Shown piece after piece: positions 23,582 to 31,981 of a DNA stretch of 64,000 bases; within the stretch, counting starts at the first letter, position 1; every line of letters starts with the position of its first letter. Source of the DNA: Oxalobacteraceae bacterium (lineage in GTDB: Bacteria; Pseudomonadota; Gammaproteobacteria; Burkholderiales; Burkholderiaceae_D). The stretch lies in assembly GCA_013284265.1 (NCBI GenBank), contig JABTBR010000008.1, forward strand, positions 62,001 to 126,000. Reading direction: 5' to 3'. The position numbers were made by a program, and so were the translations under genes. Below the pieces are notes generated by a model that saw only the letters and a list, made by a program, of their open reading frames with translations, was not told where the DNA came from and did not search any database.

Positions 23582-25368
23582 CGCCAGGAAGTCAGCTCCA
23601 CCGGATGACGCTTGTAGTTGCGCAGCCACGGCTGATACAGATCCGCCGAAATCGGATGGGTCAGCAGCACCCACGGCGCATAAGCATGCAAAATCTGCGT
23701 CATTTCCCGATACAGGCGCTGGCGTTCAGGCGAATCGGGCATGAGCCTGGCCTGCTCGTAGCGCCGATTGAATTCGGGCTGATTGAAACGGGCATAGTTG
23801 GCCCGGCCGCTATTGGGACCATACAGCAGCTGGAAGAAATTATCGCCATCGGGAAAGTCGGCGATCCAGTTGGTTTCGAACATCATCACCTGGCCCAGGC
23901 GCGAAGCTTTGATAATCTCCGTTTTCTTGTCGGTCTTGAATTCCACCTTGAGGCCGATGGCGTTCAGGCTGCGGCGCCACATTTCGTCGCGCAGCCGGCC
24001 CACCATCGACGGCTCGGAATGCATACGCAGCAGCAAGGGCGTGCCGTCGGGCTTGCTGCGGAAGCCGTCTTTGCCCTTGCGGTAGCCAAAGCGGTCGAGC
24101 AGCGCACGCGCCAGCGCGGGGTCGTAGCGCGCGGGGCTGCGGTAGCTGGCGTCGTAGCCGAGCACGGCGGGCGGCAAGGGTGACTGGGCCGGGATCGCCA
24201 AGCCTTTTTTCAGCAGGGCGATGTCCTGAGCGCTGTCGTAGCCGAGCGCGATGGCGCGGCGCAGGGCGACCTTGTCCTTGCTATAGCCGCCGATGACGGG
24301 GTCATCCATGTTCATCCACAGGTAATAGGTCTGCAGCACAGGGAAGGCTTGCAGCACGACGCCCTTGCTTGCCAGCTCAGGCTTGAGCGCGGGCGCGCCG
24401 GGACCCGATTGGAGCACCATTTCCTTCATCGATTCCGGCACCTGCTCCAGATAGTCGAACTCGCCGTTCAGGAAGCCCAGCATGCGCGACTGGTATTCCT
24501 CCATGATCTTGACGTCGATGCGGTCCAGCAGCGGCAGGCGCTTGCCTTCCAGTGCGGCGGCAAGCGCGCGGTCGGCCGGGGCGACGTTGGGGCCGGCGTG
24601 AAAGACGGTGGGACGGAAATCAGGGTTGGCCAGCAGAGCGATGCGGTCGCTGTGTTTCCATTCACCAATCAAAAAGGGGCCGGTACCGATTGGATGGTTA
24701 CCCGTTTGACCAGGGTAGGCCTCCATGATTTCGCGTGCGACGACGGCGCTGGCGGGCGTGGCCAGGTAAAACAGGAAGTTGGGATCGGGCGCACTCAGGC
24801 GAATACGCAGGGTGTAGCGGTCCAGCGCCTGCAGACCGGCGATGTTGGCGTCGTAGCGGAAGTTGTCGCCGCGCAGGGCGCCGTCGCCTTCGATTTTTCC
24901 TTCCAGCAGGAACAACCAGGGGGATTTCAGCGTCGGGTCGTACAGGCGCTTGAGGCTGTAGACATAGTCGGCGGCGGTCACCTCGCGCTTGCTCCCCTTA
25001 AAAGCGGGGTCGGGCGTGAAGTAGATGCCGGGCTGAAGCACGAAGGTATAGCTCAGGCCGTCCGCGCTGACGCTGGGCATGGCGCGGGTGGTGTTGGGCT
25101 GCAGGCGAACGGGGCGGGCCAGGTAGTCGTAGCGCAGCAGGGGATCGAACAGGTTCTCCAGCAGGCTCAGGCTGGCGAGGTCGGACGCGACGGCAGGGTC
25201 CAGCCCGGTTTCGCCTGTGCTCAGGAAGGCGTGCAGCACCTTCGTGCCGGTGCCGGGAGCAGCCGCCTTAGCATTGCTCGCGCCGGCCGCCGCCAGGCCG
25301 CCCATGGGCAAGGCAAGAACCGCGGTCAATACCAGCGCTGTGATCGAAGCTCTCATGTGCAATTCCAT
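23533..25368 (-). CDS. ABC-transporter solute-binding protein family 5 (peptide/nickel type), orphan
   Basis: A 611-residue secreted protein of the OppA/DppA/NikA family: signal peptide TALVLTAVLALPMGGLAAA, then VLHAFLSTGETGLDPAVASD and an SBP_bac_5 domain over about 50-590, with YKRHPVELTSWRYL near the C-terminus. No permease or ATPase genes are adjacent, so it must work with a transporter elsewhere. Ligands in this family include oligopeptides and murein peptides, which would suit the cell-wall neighbourhood to the right (inference). Met5 at 25356 is an equally good start. Its 3' end overlaps the convergent SGNH gene. Confidence 0.9.
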   Translation of the reverse strand: MELHMRASITALVLTAVLALPMGGLAAAGASNAKAAAPGTGTKVLHAFLSTGETGLDPAVASDLASLSLLENLFDPLLRYDYLARPVRLQPNTTRAMPSVSADGLSYTFVLQPGIYFTPDPAFKGSKREVTAADYVYSLKRLYDPTLKSPWLFLLEGKIEGDGALRGDNFRYDANIAGLQALDRYTLRIRLSAPDPNFLFYLATPASAVVAREIMEAYPGQTGNHPIGTGPFLIGEWKHSDRIALLANPDFRPTVFHAGPNVAPADRALAAALEGKRLPLLDRIDVKIMEEYQSRMLGFLNGEFDYLEQVPESMKEMVLQSGPGAPALKPELASKGVVLQAFPVLQTYYLWMNMDDPVIGGYSKDKVALRRAIALGYDSAQDIALLKKGLAIPAQSPLPPAVLGYDASYRSPARYDPALARALLDRFGYRKGKDGFRSKPDGTPLLLRMHSEPSMVGRLRDEMWRRSLNAIGLKVEFKTDKKTEIIKASRLGQVMMFETNWIADFPDGDNFFQLLYGPNSGRANYARFNQPEFNRRYEQARLMPDSPERQRLYREMTQILHAYAPWVLLTHPISADLYQPWLRNYKRHPVELTSWRYLDRTTSPSRMPDTR

Positions 25369-25495
25369 TTGCCTGTCGCAACAGGAAGGCAGCTTAACAA
25401 TTTTTCAGGCTTATGCAGCGCATTCTTTCATCAAAGCACCCTTCGCTGGCCCTATACTTTGCAAATTGCTCAATTTGCTTCAGGAATAAGGCTCT

Positions 25496-26734
25496 ATGTC
25501 GCTCAATTACATCTGGTCCGGTTTTTTTCTGGTCGGCTTAATCGCCGCACTGGCGCAGTGGCTGCTGCTGGGCGACACGGAAATCTTTAAACGCATCATC
25601 GAAGGCACCTTCGACTCGGCCCGCATGGCCGTCATGGATATCGCGCTGCCGCTGGCGGGGGTGATGACCTTGTGGCTGGGCATCATGAATATCGGCGAGA
25701 AAGCGGGCGCGGTGCAACTGCTGTCGCGCATTATTGCGCCCTTCTTCTCGCGCATCTTCCCGGACGTACCGAAGGACCATCCGGCCAACGGCCATATGGT
25801 GATGAATTTCTCGGCCAACCTGCTGGGCCTGGACAATGCGGCCACCCCCTTCGGCCTGAAGGCGATGGAAAGCCTGCAAACCCTCAATCCCAACAAGGAT
25901 GAGGCGAGCAATGCGCAGATCATGTTCCTGGTGCTGCACACCTCGGGGCTGACCTTGATTCCGGTGGCCATCATGGCGCAGCGGGCGATCCTGGGCGCGG
26001 CCGATCCATCCGACATTTTTATTCCCTGCATGATCGCAACCTATGTGGCGACCGTCACCGGCATCATCGGCGTCGCCATTCGCCAGCGCATCAATCTGTT
26101 CGACCGCGTCGTGGTGGCTTGGCTGGGCAGCATCACCGTCGCCATTGGTGCGATGGTGTTTTACTTTACCCAATACCTGAGCAAGGGCGAGATCGAACTG
26201 TTCTCCAAGGTAGCCAGCAATCTGTTGCTGCTGACGGTGATCTGCGGCTTCATTGTCTGGGCACTGTGCAAGAAGGTGAATGTGTACGAAGCCTTTATCG
26301 AAGGCGCCAAGGGCGGCATCCAGACGTCGCTGACCGTCATTCCCTATCTGGTGGGCATGCTGGTGGCGATAGGCGTGATCCGCAATGCGGGCGTGTTCGG
26401 CTTCATCCTGGAAGGGATGAACTGGTTCTTTACCATGCTCGGCTTTAATACCGATTTCGTTCCGGCCCTGCCGACGGCACTGATGAAGCCGCTCAGCAGC
26501 AGCGGCTCGCGCGCCATGATGATCGATGTGATGAAGACCTATGGCGTCGATTCCTTCGTCGGCCGCCTGGCCTGCGTCTTCCAGGGTTCGGCCGATACCA
26601 CCTTCTACATCGTCGCGCTGTACTTCGGTTCGGTTGGCATCCGCAAGACGCGCTATGCGATCTCCTGCGGCCTGATCGCCGACTTCGCCGGTGTGATCGC
26701 CGCGATCTTCGTATCCTACCTGTTCTTCCATTGA
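25496..26734 (+). CDS. SpmA-SpmB-like fusion, multi-pass membrane protein (nucleoside-recognition/Gate domains)
   Basis: The 412-residue protein consists almost entirely of hydrophobic helices with two Gate/nucleoside-recognition repeats: an N-terminal half with NFSANLLGLDNAATPFGLKAM, as in SpmA, and a C-terminal half with LPTALMKPLSSSGSRAMM and VFQGSADTTFYIVALYFGSV, as in SpmB. In spore formers SpmA and SpmB are separate and affect spore-core dehydration; their biochemical role is unsettled. In this non-sporulating organism the fusion sits directly before a D,D-carboxypeptidase gene, its stop 9 bp before the dacB ATG. A ribosome site AAGG lies before the ATG. Confidence 0.88.
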   Translation: MSLNYIWSGFFLVGLIAALAQWLLLGDTEIFKRIIEGTFDSARMAVMDIALPLAGVMTLWLGIMNIGEKAGAVQLLSRIIAPFFSRIFPDVPKDHPANGHMVMNFSANLLGLDNAATPFGLKAMESLQTLNPNKDEASNAQIMFLVLHTSGLTLIPVAIMAQRAILGAADPSDIFIPCMIATYVATVTGIIGVAIRQRINLFDRVVVAWLGSITVAIGAMVFYFTQYLSKGEIELFSKVASNLLLLTVICGFIVWALCKKVNVYEAFIEGAKGGIQTSLTVIPYLVGMLVAIGVIRNAGVFGFILEGMNWFFTMLGFNTDFVPALPTALMKPLSSSGSRAMMIDVMKTYGVDSFVGRLACVFQGSADTTFYIVALYFGSVGIRKTRYAISCGLIADFAGVIAAIFVSYLFFH

Positions 26735-26742
26735 GATTGCTT

Positions 26743-28299
26743 ATGTTCCGTCGCTTAATTCTTGCCGCGCTGCTGGCCGCCAGTGGCGCCGCCCAGGCCC
26801 AGCTGCCCGAAGCCCTTACCCGTTTGCTGCGCACGGCCGGCATTCCGGATGATGCCGTTGGCATCGTGGTGCAGCGTGGCGCGACCACGCTGGTGTCGCA
26901 TGGCGCCGAGCGTGTCATGCAGCCGGCTTCCACCATCAAGCTGGTGACCACGCTGGTTGCCCTGGAGCAGCTGGGACCAGCCTTCCGCACGCGTACCGAA
27001 TTGCGTACCGATGCGGAACTGGTGCAGGGCGTGCTGCAAGGCGCGCTGTATCTGCGCGGCGGCGCCGATCCGGATTTTAACGAGGACGTGCTGGGCCATA
27101 TGCTGCAGGCGCTGCGCAACCAGGGCATCCGCCATATCCAGGGCGATATCGTGCTGGACCGACAGCTGTTCCAGCCGGCCCGCACGGATGTGGATGCGCT
27201 GCCGTTTGATGAGTTTCCCATGGCCTACTACAACGTGATTCCCGATGCGCTGCTGATCAACAATAATCTGTTGAAGGTGGAACTGCGCTCCAGCGCCAGC
27301 AAGCTCGACCTGGTGATGATGCCGGAGCTGGAGAACGTGGGCATTCGCGCCGAGATGCGCCTGATCGACGGTCCCTGCGCGCGCTGGGAAGAGGGCTGGA
27401 AGCCAGCGATGATTGCGCGCAAGGGCGAGCATATCGACCTGGTTCTGCGCGGCACCTTCCCTCGCAACTGCATCCGCAGCAACAGCGTGAATTTGCTGGA
27501 CAGGAATGAATATCTGGGCCGTCTGCTGCGCGCCAGCTGGCGCAAGCTGGGTGGGACGATGAGCGGCGTGGTGCGTGAGGCTGGCCCGATCGCGGGCATG
27601 GGGGCATATGCGGGTTCTGCCACCGTTGCCGGTACGGCCGGCACCTCTGCTCCTGCTCCTGCTGCGGCGAACGCGGTGCCCGTCACTGGCCGCCTGCTCG
27701 CCGAGCACGTCTCGCGCAGCCTGCCGGAAATCGTTCGCGATACCAACAAGTTCTCCGATAACGTAATGGCCCGCACCCTGTTCCTCAGCCTGGGCAGCCT
27801 GGAAGGCGATACCTTGCTGGGCAGCCACCCCTTGCCGCCGGATGGCAGCGGCCTGAGCACCAATGCGCGCGCCGATCAGGCGATACGTGCATGGTTCCAG
27901 CGCCAGCATATCGATACCCAGGGCCTGGTGATGGAAAACGGTTCCGGGCTGTCGCGGCTGGAACGCATCAGGCCGGCACAGATGGCGGCATTGCTGCAGG
28001 CGGGACTGGCCAGCCCGTGGGCGCCCGAGTTCATGGCCAGCCTGCCGATCGCCTCGGTCGATGGCACCATGCGCAAGCGCATGAAAGACAGCGCCGCCGC
28101 CATGCGCGCGCGGCTCAAAACGGGCAGCCTGAACGGTGTTGTGGCCATGGCGGGCTATGTGATGGATGCCAACAACCAGCCTTGCGTGGTGGTGGGCATC
28201 ATCAATCACGAGCTGGTGACCAATGGTTCCGGCCGGGTGGTGCTCGATGCGCTGGTGGACTGGGTGGCGCGCAGCGGTGCGCCATCGCCAGTGCCGTGA
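26743..28299 (+). CDS. dacB: D-Ala-D-Ala carboxypeptidase/endopeptidase, PBP4 type (peptidase S13)
   Basis: The 518-residue protein has a signal peptide (MFRRLILAALLAASGAAQAQ), the SxxK motif PASTIK with Ser63 and Lys66, the SxN motif in NKFSDNVMART near 340, and the KTG motif RLKTGSLNG near 465. This is the S13 family with its inserted domain of about 150-330. PBP4 removes terminal D-Ala and cleaves cross-links in the periplasm. The frame is also open four codons upstream at 26731 through a TTG, but the ATG at 26743 gives a proper signal peptide. It is probably co-transcribed with the SpmAB fusion (9 bp). Confidence 0.94.
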   Translation: MFRRLILAALLAASGAAQAQLPEALTRLLRTAGIPDDAVGIVVQRGATTLVSHGAERVMQPASTIKLVTTLVALEQLGPAFRTRTELRTDAELVQGVLQGALYLRGGADPDFNEDVLGHMLQALRNQGIRHIQGDIVLDRQLFQPARTDVDALPFDEFPMAYYNVIPDALLINNNLLKVELRSSASKLDLVMMPELENVGIRAEMRLIDGPCARWEEGWKPAMIARKGEHIDLVLRGTFPRNCIRSNSVNLLDRNEYLGRLLRASWRKLGGTMSGVVREAGPIAGMGAYAGSATVAGTAGTSAPAPAAANAVPVTGRLLAEHVSRSLPEIVRDTNKFSDNVMARTLFLSLGSLEGDTLLGSHPLPPDGSGLSTNARADQAIRAWFQRQHIDTQGLVMENGSGLSRLERIRPAQMAALLQAGLASPWAPEFMASLPIASVDGTMRKRMKDSAAAMRARLKTGSLNGVVAMAGYVMDANNQPCVVVGIINHELVTNGSGRVVLDALVDWVARSGAPSPVP

Positions 28300-28385
28300 G
28301 CAAGGTATGACGCCAGCCATGACGCGCACGCTGCAACATCAGCCCATGCACGCCAGCGCAATGATCGCTGGCTCACGGGTGCGCG

Positions 28386-29144
28386 ATGCTTAATCGGCAG
28401 GCACAAGCGCTGCGCTTGGGCTGCGCGTCGGCATGTGCGGCGCTGGCCGCCTCGTTCGCGCTATTGTGCGGCAGTGCGTATGCCGGGGCCGTCACGCAGG
28501 AACAATTGGTCACCCGCGCGGCAGAGGTATATGCGGGCCGGCTTGCCGATCTGCGCGTTGCGCACAAGCTCGACGCAAACGCGGCCTTTCATGCCCGCGT
28601 GCAGCGCATTGCGTCCTTGCTGCTTGCGCGCGTGCGCCAGGATTATCCCGACACGGCGGCATGGGAGTGGGAAGTGCATACCAGCAGCGATGCCGACCAG
28701 AATGCCGATTGCATGGCGGGTGGGAAAATACTGGTCGGCCAGGCCTATGTAGAGAAGCTGGCGCTTAATGATGCCGAGCTGGCCATGCTGCTGGCGCATG
28801 AAATATCCCATGCGGCGCTGCGGCACAATCTGCAGGAGTACGAGCGGGCGATGCAGATTGATCCACGCTGGGGGCAGCGTCCGTTTGCGGAATTGGAAGA
28901 TGCGGTGGATAACGACAATGTGCTGATCGAGCAGTTAGCACCGCTCAATTACGCGCAGGAACTGGAAGCGGATGAGGCGGGAATGCGGTTGGCTTGGCAC
29001 GCTGGCTGGCCGGCGGCGCGGCTGGCGAATTATTTCCGCAAGATGATGCGGGATAGCGGGTATCCGAACTTTGAGCGGTCTGGGTATCCTGCGCCGGCAC
29101 TGCGCTGGCGGGCTGCTTCAGCCGTGGCTACGACGTTGAAGTAA
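28386..29144 (+). CDS. Secreted M48-family metallopeptidase
   Basis: A 252-residue protein with a signal peptide (about 1-33), a zinc-binding HEISH at about residues 139-143 within LLAHEISHAALRH, and a third ligand in ELEADEAG further on: the Peptidase_M48 arrangement seen in BepA/LoiP-type proteases. No transmembrane helix or TPR repeats follow. Such enzymes degrade misassembled envelope proteins, so an outer-membrane quality-control role is likely but not proven. It lies 86 bp after dacB on the same strand and is followed by a palindromic repeat. Confidence 0.88.
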   Translation: MLNRQAQALRLGCASACAALAASFALLCGSAYAGAVTQEQLVTRAAEVYAGRLADLRVAHKLDANAAFHARVQRIASLLLARVRQDYPDTAAWEWEVHTSSDADQNADCMAGGKILVGQAYVEKLALNDAELAMLLAHEISHAALRHNLQEYERAMQIDPRWGQRPFAELEDAVDNDNVLIEQLAPLNYAQELEADEAGMRLAWHAGWPAARLANYFRKMMRDSGYPNFERSGYPAPALRWRAASAVATTLK

Positions 29145-29181
29145 AAGAAATACTGAGGTGGCGGGCCGGCGACGCGATTAA

Positions 29182-29280
29182 AACCCACGGCGTACCCCTG
29201 GGGTCAGACCCCAGGGTCCGGTGAGGGGCTGCGCCCCGCCGGTCCCGATGGGACCGGCCCCCGGCTCTTGGCCTTGGGTT
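29182..29280 (-). repeat. Dispersed palindromic repeat, long form (99 bp)
   Basis: It runs AACCCACGGCGTACCCCTGG to GGCTCTTGGCCTTGGGTT. Its second hairpin stem reads CCGGTCCCGATGGGACCGG, a paired change relative to the CCTGTCCC...GGGACAGG copies. It lies between the convergent M48 protease and dipeptidase genes. Confidence 0.85.
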
Positions 29281-29334
29281 TTTGCATGCATTGCCGGCAC
29301 GCGGAATTTTAGGGTGGTAGCGTCGAACCCAACC

Positions 29335-29946
29335 CTACAACACCCGCGTATAACTACTCCGCACGGCAACCCGGTCGCCGCAATCGAAATGCCACCACTC
29401 ACTATTGATACCCACCCAGCCCGCCTGCGCCATCGCACCGCGCAGCAGTTGGCGGTTGTAAATCTGGCGCGCATCCAGCTCTCCGCTTGCCAGCAACTGC
29501 TCCTCCAGCGAGGGATGCGAGCGTTCGCTCAAATCGTCAAAACCGGTACCCATGTCCAGCTCGGCACCTTCAAGATCGACCAGGGTCACATCGACCGCCA
29601 TGCCAAAGGAATGCAGCGAACCGCGCGCCGGTTCGGCTATGTAGCCCAGCAACTCGGTACCTTGCAGCGCTTCCCATAGTTGCTCCTGTACACGTTGTGG
29701 ACGGAGAGCATCTAATACGAGCAGGGAATAATCGGGATGGTATTGCGTCAGCCAGCGCACGGCGCGTTCAAGGGCAGCGGCGGCGTCGCGGTGCAGCCAG
29801 GCGCAGTCGAGGGGGGAATACAGGTCGCGGCCGACAAAATTGTCCGGCGTGGCATAGCGCAGGTCGACGCCAATCCCGGAGATGCCGCTCAAATGCCGGA
29901 ATCCCGCATGCCCCGCTACCGCTTCGCTAGTGATGCTCTTGCTCAT
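29335..29946 (-). CDS. ddpX: D-Ala-D-Ala dipeptidase (VanX/DdpX type)
   Basis: A 203-residue M15D metallopeptidase: the zinc motif SxHxxGxAxD reads SLHSFGMAVD at about 110-119, and the ExxWxH motif reads SEWWHFD at about 181-187. Substrate-binding Arg in DALRPQRVQ is present. It hydrolyses D-Ala-D-Ala to D-alanine. No vanH/vanA-like genes are near, so this is housekeeping or salvage DdpX rather than glycopeptide resistance. A longer frame to 30087 runs through a dispersed repeat, so the ATG at 29946 is the start. The D-Ala produced could be oxidised by DadA 7 kb away. Confidence 0.92.
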   Translation of the reverse strand: MSKSITSEAVAGHAGFRHLSGISGIGVDLRYATPDNFVGRDLYSPLDCAWLHRDAAAALERAVRWLTQYHPDYSLLVLDALRPQRVQEQLWEALQGTELLGYIAEPARGSLHSFGMAVDVTLVDLEGAELDMGTGFDDLSERSHPSLEEQLLASGELDARQIYNRQLLRGAMAQAGWVGINSEWWHFDCGDRVAVRSSYTRVL

Positions 29947-30019
29947 CTGGCCACCCAGTTGTGCCTGCGCATGGCTTACAGGATAGGGGAAAGCGGGCGC
30001 GGATGCAACGGGGGGCCAA

Positions 30020-30050
30020 AACCCACAGCGTAGCTCTGGGGGTGTACCCC
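30020..30050 (-). repeat. Half-copy of the dispersed repeat
   Basis: AACCCACAGCGTAGCTCTGG and the following bases match arm B only, 26 bp left of a complete 63-bp copy. The other arm is missing. Confidence 0.55.
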
Positions 30051-30075
30051 TCAGCAGGCCGCCGGCTGCAGCTTG

Positions 30076-30138
30076 AACCCACGGCAAAGAGCCGGGGTCA
30101 GACCCGTCGGGTCTGACCCCAGGGGTACGCCGTGGGTT
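30076..30138 (+). repeat. Dispersed palindromic repeat, short form (63 bp)
   Basis: AACCCACGGCAAAGAGCCGG to GGTACGCCGTGGGTT around the GGGTCAGACCCGTCGGGTCTGACCC core. It lies 10 bp beyond the amidase stop codon. Confidence 0.85.
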
Positions 30139-30147
30139 CTAAAAGGG

Positions 30148-30975
30148 CTAGTGGCCCTCGGGCGCTGCAGTGGACTCGGGTATGGGCGCGGCAACAACTC
30201 CCGGCGCGGTCAGCACATCCAGCACGGCGGCCGTTTCCGCATCCGGATAGCCATCAAAGCGCGCCGGACGATATTTGCTCTGGAAGGCAACCAGCACATT
30301 CACCGTCGCCTGATCCAGCTCGCCGTTCTGCGGCACGGCATAGCCATGCTGGGCCAGCTTTTTCTGGAACCACAGCGTCTCCGGCGGCATGGCCTCGAAC
30401 GCGGGCATGCGCGCGGCCACCTGCCCGGCATCCGGCCACACGATCAGGCCAGCGTCGGCCAGCCGCTTCCACGGAAAGGCCGGGCCGGGGTCCTGCTTGC
30501 GCTGGGGCGCGATATCGCTATGCCCCAGAATGTTCTCCGGCTTGATGTTGTGGCGCGCGACGATATCCTTCAGCAGCGGAATCAGGCGGTCGATCTGGGC
30601 CGGCTTGAACGGCGCATAAACACGCCCTTCCGGCGTCTCGCGGTAGCCGGGATTGACGATCTCGATGCCGATCGAGGCGGAGTTGAGCTGGTTGTAGATC
30701 TTCCAGCTGCTCAGGCCCGCGTGATTGGCCTGGCGCGATTCGTCCACCAGCACATACACCACGGGCGTGTCGCCATCGCCAAGCAGGTAGTGCGAACTGA
30801 CTTCGTCCTGCGTCAGCGTCTTGATCGAGCGTGGCAGGTCGCTCACGGTGTAGTGCAGCACGATGTACTTGACGCGGTCGCTCTGGCTGCGCGCGCTGTA
30901 GGTGTAATCGAGCGGCGGCACGGTGGCGCAACCGGTGAGCAGGGCGGTCAACAACGCGAGCGGGACGAGTTTCAT
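30148..30975 (-). CDS. N-acetylmuramoyl-L-alanine amidase lipoprotein (AmiD-like)
   Basis: The 275-residue protein has a lipobox (LTGC, Cys16), an Amidase_2 domain (about 35-175) with HYTVSDLP at its front and the zinc-binding HSDIAPQRKQDPG near 152-164, and a peptidoglycan-binding repeat at the C-terminus (about 185-255). This matches AmiD, an outer-membrane amidase cutting the MurNAc-L-Ala bond, including anhydro-muropeptides. It lies 18 bp after the start of a minus-strand run with the sugar kinase, glycosyl hydrolase and permease. Cytosolic AmpD lacks the lipobox, so AmiD is preferred. Confidence 0.92.
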   Translation of the reverse strand: MKLVPLALLTALLTGCATVPPLDYTYSARSQSDRVKYIVLHYTVSDLPRSIKTLTQDEVSSHYLLGDGDTPVVYVLVDESRQANHAGLSSWKIYNQLNSASIGIEIVNPGYRETPEGRVYAPFKPAQIDRLIPLLKDIVARHNIKPENILGHSDIAPQRKQDPGPAFPWKRLADAGLIVWPDAGQVAARMPAFEAMPPETLWFQKKLAQHGYAVPQNGELDQATVNVLVAFQSKYRPARFDGYPDAETAAVLDVLTAPGVVAAPIPESTAAPEGH

Positions 30976-30993
30976 CAGGGCCTCGGTGGCAAA

Positions 30994-31977
30994 TTAATCA
31001 GCAGAGTGTAAGGCAAGCCGCGCGGCCGCGTGCTGCGGCTGCAAGGTGCGCCGGACCAGCGACAGCGACGGCGGCAGGGCGGCGCGCATGGATTCTTCAA
31101 TCAGCACGTGCAGACCGGCGGCACGGCCAGCCAGCACGATGGGGCGCTCGCCGTAACGGGACACCAGCGCCAGCGCGAGGCGCGCCAGTTCCTGTCCGGC
31201 CAGTCGCAGGATCTCGCGCGCGGCGGGATCGGCGTCGGCACTGGCGGCGACGGCCAGCGCCAGCCGCCCGACGGCGCCGCGTTCCTGCCCATAGACGAAC
31301 TGGCGCGACTGCGCCCAGTCGCTGCCGCCCACCATGGCGAAGACCGTCTGCGCCATCACCGACTGGCGCCATTCGCCAGGTGCTTCATCCTCGCGCCGCC
31401 AGATATGGCGCAAGGCTTCGCGCGCGATCCAGAAGCCGCCACCGCCATCGTCCAGCGTCACGCCGCGGCCGCCGGCGCGGTGGAAGGCGCCGTCCTGGTC
31501 TATCCATGCGCCGATGGAGCCGGTGCCGGCGTAGACCAGATAGCCTTCACTAGCGGCGAAGGTATCCAGATAAGCGATTTCGATATCGCTGCGCAGCCGC
31601 ACCGCCTGCGTGGGCAGAGCGAATGCTTCGGCCAGCCATGCGGCCGCGTGGCTGCCATCGCCACCGAAGCCGCTCAGGCCCGCGCAGATGCGACTTGGCT
31701 GTGCCTGCGGCAGCACCTCGCGGGCGAGGGCCAAAAAGCCCGCGCGAATAGCGGCCTGCCCGTCAGCACCGGACACCTGGGTGGCGCAGAGGCTGGCCAT
31801 GCCGCCCTCGGCCACGATGACTCCCATGGTGTCGGCCAGCGCCCAGCGCGTTTGCGTGCCGCCAGCGTCGATGCCGAGTCCCAGGACAGGCTCGGCACCT
31901 GTCGCGGCGGCGCCCCCCGCTGCTTCCGATGCGCTTGCGCCGGTGGACCTGCCACTTGCCCGTTCCGGCGCCCGCAT
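30994..31977 (-). CDS. BadF/BadG-type ATPase, probable amino-sugar kinase
   Basis: From the ATG at 31977 the protein has 327 residues, with the ASKHA phosphate-1 motif GLGIDAGGTQTRWALAD, GLSGFGGDGSH, YAGTGSIGAW (phosphate-2) and DDGGGGFWIAREAL typical of GlcNAc kinases and of MurK-type MurNAc/GlcNAc kinases. It would phosphorylate GlcNAc or MurNAc at O6. A frame extends 16 codons further up but overlaps the preceding gene; starting at 31977 leaves 4 bp to the stop at 31982. With MurQ in the same cluster, MurNAc kinase activity is the attractive guess; the family also contains CoA-ester-linked ATPases. Confidence 0.85.
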   Translation of the reverse strand: MRAPERASGRSTGASASEAAGGAAATGAEPVLGLGIDAGGTQTRWALADTMGVIVAEGGMASLCATQVSGADGQAAIRAGFLALAREVLPQAQPSRICAGLSGFGGDGSHAAAWLAEAFALPTQAVRLRSDIEIAYLDTFAASEGYLVYAGTGSIGAWIDQDGAFHRAGGRGVTLDDGGGGFWIAREALRHIWRREDEAPGEWRQSVMAQTVFAMVGGSDWAQSRQFVYGQERGAVGRLALAVAASADADPAAREILRLAGQELARLALALVSRYGERPIVLAGRAAGLHVLIEESMRAALPPSLSLVRRTLQPQHAAARLALHSAD

Positions 31978-31981
31978 GGCT

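Noticed and set aside
29335..29946. VanX-type glycopeptide resistance
   Set aside because: No vanH or vanA-like ligase or vanRS genes in the window; DdpX alone is common in proteobacteria for dipeptide salvage.
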